Shown here: positions 62,552 through 64,000 of the stretch, piece after piece | Layout of the letters: every line of letters starts with the position of its first letter | How positions within the stretch are numbered: the first letter of the stretch is position 1 | Source: Microvirga rosea | GTDB taxonomy: Bacteria > Pseudomonadota > Alphaproteobacteria > Rhizobiales > Beijerinckiaceae | Direction of reading: 5' to 3' | Assembly (NCBI RefSeq): GCF_020595095.1 | Contig: NZ_JAJDOP010000009.1 | Span: 1 to 64,000, forward strand | DNA: 64,000 bases | The notes under the pieces: model-generated | The model's input: only the letters and a program-made list of their open reading frames with translations | What the model was told of the DNA's origin: nothing | The model's database searches: none | Position numbers and translations under genes: made by a program

Positions 62552-62564
62552 GCGCGTCCGACGC
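62552..62564. repeat. Partial palindromic repeat, copy 3
   Basis: GCGCGTCCGACGC matches 13 of the 15 bp of the copies at 22032 and 61684; here upstream of map. Confidence 0.4.
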
Positions 62565-62660
62565 AAGCGAAGACCGCCCCCGGCTTGCGATTGACGCCCG
62601 GGGGTGTCATGACCACCCGCAACATCCGCCGGTTCGCCGGCCTGACGGTTTCGAGACGAC

Positions 62661-63485
62661 ATGAACGATCAACGCCCCTACGGCGCCTATGCGCCCTCCG
62701 GCTTGGCGAGCTTTGCCATTGCGGGCACGCGCCGGCTTCCCCAGCGCTGGGCCACCCGCCGCATTGCTCTCATGCTGCGACATCTCGTGCTGCATTCCCT
62801 CAAGGGCGCTCCGATCGATGTCGAGACCTTCGGGGTCCGCATGCGGCTCCATCCCTACAACAATGTCTGCGAGAAGCGGATTCTCTTCACGCCGCAATAC
62901 TTCGATCCGGCGGAACTCGAATTGCTGGCCGGCCGCATCGGCGAGGGCTTCACTTTCGTGGATGTGGGCTCGAACGTCGGCTGGTATGCGCTTTTCGTCG
63001 CAGCGCGCGCCGGGGCGAAGGCCAAGATTCTCGCCATCGAGCCCCAGCCCGAGGTGTTCGACCGGCTGACCTACAATATCCGCCAGAACCCCTTCGGCAC
63101 CGTGAAGGCGGTCGCCTGCGCGGTCGCCGACAAGACCGGCGAGCTGACCCTGTTCCTCGATCCGAACAACCGGGGCGAATCCAGCGTCAAGATCGTCAGC
63201 TCGAGCCAGACCGATGCGATCCGGGTTCCCGCCGTCACCCTGCTCGACCTTCTCAATCGGGAGGGCTTCGCGCGGGTGGATGCCATGAAGCTCGACGTGG
63301 AGGGGGCGGAGGATCTGATCCTCGATCCGTTCTTCCGGGATGCTCCGGCCTCCCTCTATCCGTCGCTCTTCATCATCGAGGACGGTCGCGATCGCTGGCA
63401 GATCGATCTGCCGCAGCTTCTGACCGGAAAAGGCTATCGCCTCATTCTCCAGACCCGGATGAACCTCGTCTTCGAGCGGGTGTGA
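62661..63485 (+). CDS. FkbM family methyltransferase
   Basis: A 274-residue SAM-dependent methyltransferase: FTFVDVGSNVGWYALFVAARA (SAM motif I), ILAIEPQPEVFDRLTYNI and KLDVEGAEDLILDPFF. FkbM enzymes O-methylate sugars, macrolides or lipids; target unknown. The N-terminal LPQRWATRRIALMLRHLV is helical. It lies on the opposite strand between map and sfsA. Confidence 0.9.
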   Translation: MNDQRPYGAYAPSGLASFAIAGTRRLPQRWATRRIALMLRHLVLHSLKGAPIDVETFGVRMRLHPYNNVCEKRILFTPQYFDPAELELLAGRIGEGFTFVDVGSNVGWYALFVAARAGAKAKILAIEPQPEVFDRLTYNIRQNPFGTVKAVACAVADKTGELTLFLDPNNRGESSVKIVSSSQTDAIRVPAVTLLDLLNREGFARVDAMKLDVEGAEDLILDPFFRDAPASLYPSLFIIEDGRDRWQIDLPQLLTGKGYRLILQTRMNLVFERV

Positions 63486-63491
63486 GACCCG

Positions 63492-64000
63492 TTACCGGGG
63501 CGTGACGATGTCCACGGGATGGTCGATCGTCACCTCGCCGGGGTTGATCCGGCAGATATAGGCATAGGACTCGACGCCTGCCGCAAGGGCATGACGGAAG
63601 GCCTTGTCATAGGCGGGATCGATGTCCCGGGCCACGTCGAAGCGCTCGGCCCGCATCTGGATGACGTAGACGAGCGCCGCCCGCGCACCTGCGGCGGCCA
63701 TGTCGGCCAGCTCGTAGAGATGTTTCGCGCTGCGGGCGGCCACGCAATCGGGAAACTCGGCGAAACCGGCCTCTCGCATGAGATGGCAGTTCTTGACCTC
63801 CAGGTAGCATGGCTGTTCGCCGTCCTTCTCGAGGAGGAAGTCGACGCGGCTGTTGCGCCCGTATTTGACCTCCGGCCGCACGCGATCGTATCCGGCGAAG
63901 GGGGCCAGCCGGTTCTCGCGCAGGGCTTCCGCCACCAGGAGATTGGGCCGGGACGTGTTGATCCCGATGAGCTGGAGGGGGCCGCCTCCGGCAGCGATCT
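63492..64000 (-). CDS. sfsA: Sugar fermentation stimulation protein SfsA (5' end beyond window)
   Basis: The C-terminal 169 codons are visible and the frame stays open past the right edge. Motifs LIGINTSRPNLLVAEAL, RVDFLLEKDGEQPCYLEVKNCHL and YVIQMRAERFDVARDIDPAYDKAF fit SfsA, a DNA-binding protein with a nuclease-like core (the D..EVKN pattern). A GTG at 63935 is internal and not the start. Confidence 0.93.
   Translation of the reverse strand, partial: IAAGGGPLQLIGINTSRPNLLVAEALRENRLAPFAGYDRVRPEVKYGRNSRVDFLLEKDGEQPCYLEVKNCHLMREAGFAEFPDCVAARSAKHLYELADMAAAGARAALVYVIQMRAERFDVARDIDPAYDKAFRHALAAGVESYAYICRINPGEVTIDHPVDIVTPR

Overview
The window looks like chromosome of an alphaproteobacterium of the order Hyphomicrobiales, most likely Methylobacteriaceae (Microvirga/Methylobacterium type). 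This placement rests on protein character only: a CckA-type cell-cycle kinase with a CtrA-type site nearby, a recA gene preceded by the alphaproteobacterial SOS box GAAC-N7-GAAC, a DksA with a single cysteine, a Usg protein, and uniformly high GC. No rRNA, tRNA, CRISPR array, transposase, phage gene or replication origin was recognised. Coding density is high and both strands are used.

Layout. 1-3.7 kb: C-terminally incomplete classical autotransporter with a glycine-rich head, beta-strand repeats and the start of a barrel. 4.2-6.6 kb: membrane O-acyltransferase (MBOAT/AlgI-like) overlapped by an SGNH-like partner. 6.8-11.6 kb: dksA, a FliO-like gene and cckA, with a TTAA-N7-TTAA CtrA-type site between the last two. 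11.6-13.7 kb: a three-gene operon DUF350 - DUF1190 lipoprotein - glutathionylspermidine-synthase-like ATP-grasp enzyme, resembling E. coli yjfLMC/ygiBC. 14-23.3 kb: recA, a divergent oxidoreductase/HxlR pair, alaS, a cyclic-nucleotide-type potassium channel, an SDR, a GFA protein and icd. 23.4-28.1 kb: a secreted phospholipase A2-like protein, a small lipoprotein, a GNAT, a TrmJ-type methyltransferase, an alpha/beta-hydrolase-like protein lacking the nucleophile serine, and murI. 28.2-34.3 kb: RND efflux pair, a cysteine-synthase-like enzyme and a second HxlR regulator. 34.5-39.3 kb: rpsD, a Spy/CpxP-like protein, an RBBP9-type hydrolase, cfa and purB. 39.6-43.6 kb: a TetR locus, DUF2243, rpe and a D-amino-acid-dehydrogenase-like enzyme. 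43.7-45.3 kb: an AT-rich RTX protein with a transglutaminase-like domain. 45.7-50.8 kb: a secreted small protein, a P1 peptidase, ccdA, a GNAT/XRE-cupin pair, a diguanylate cyclase and an ACT-domain protein. 50.8-56.4 kb: a complete liv branched-chain amino-acid ABC operon that includes a small membrane gene. 56.7-64 kb: flavin reductase, formyltransferase, patatin lipoprotein, usg, exoD, radC, map, an FkbM methyltransferase and the 3' end of sfsA.

Most of the window is housekeeping backbone (recA, alaS, icd, murI, rpsD, purB, rpe, map, radC) with accessory envelope and secretion genes between. Candidates for less-described biology are the DUF350/DUF1190/ATP-grasp operon, the RTX-transglutaminase protein, the hairpin that covers the cfa ribosome-binding site, the hydrolase without nucleophile next to murI, and the secreted PLA2-like protein. 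Coordinates were worked out by hand from the sequence; family names are recognised by motif and memory, not by database search.
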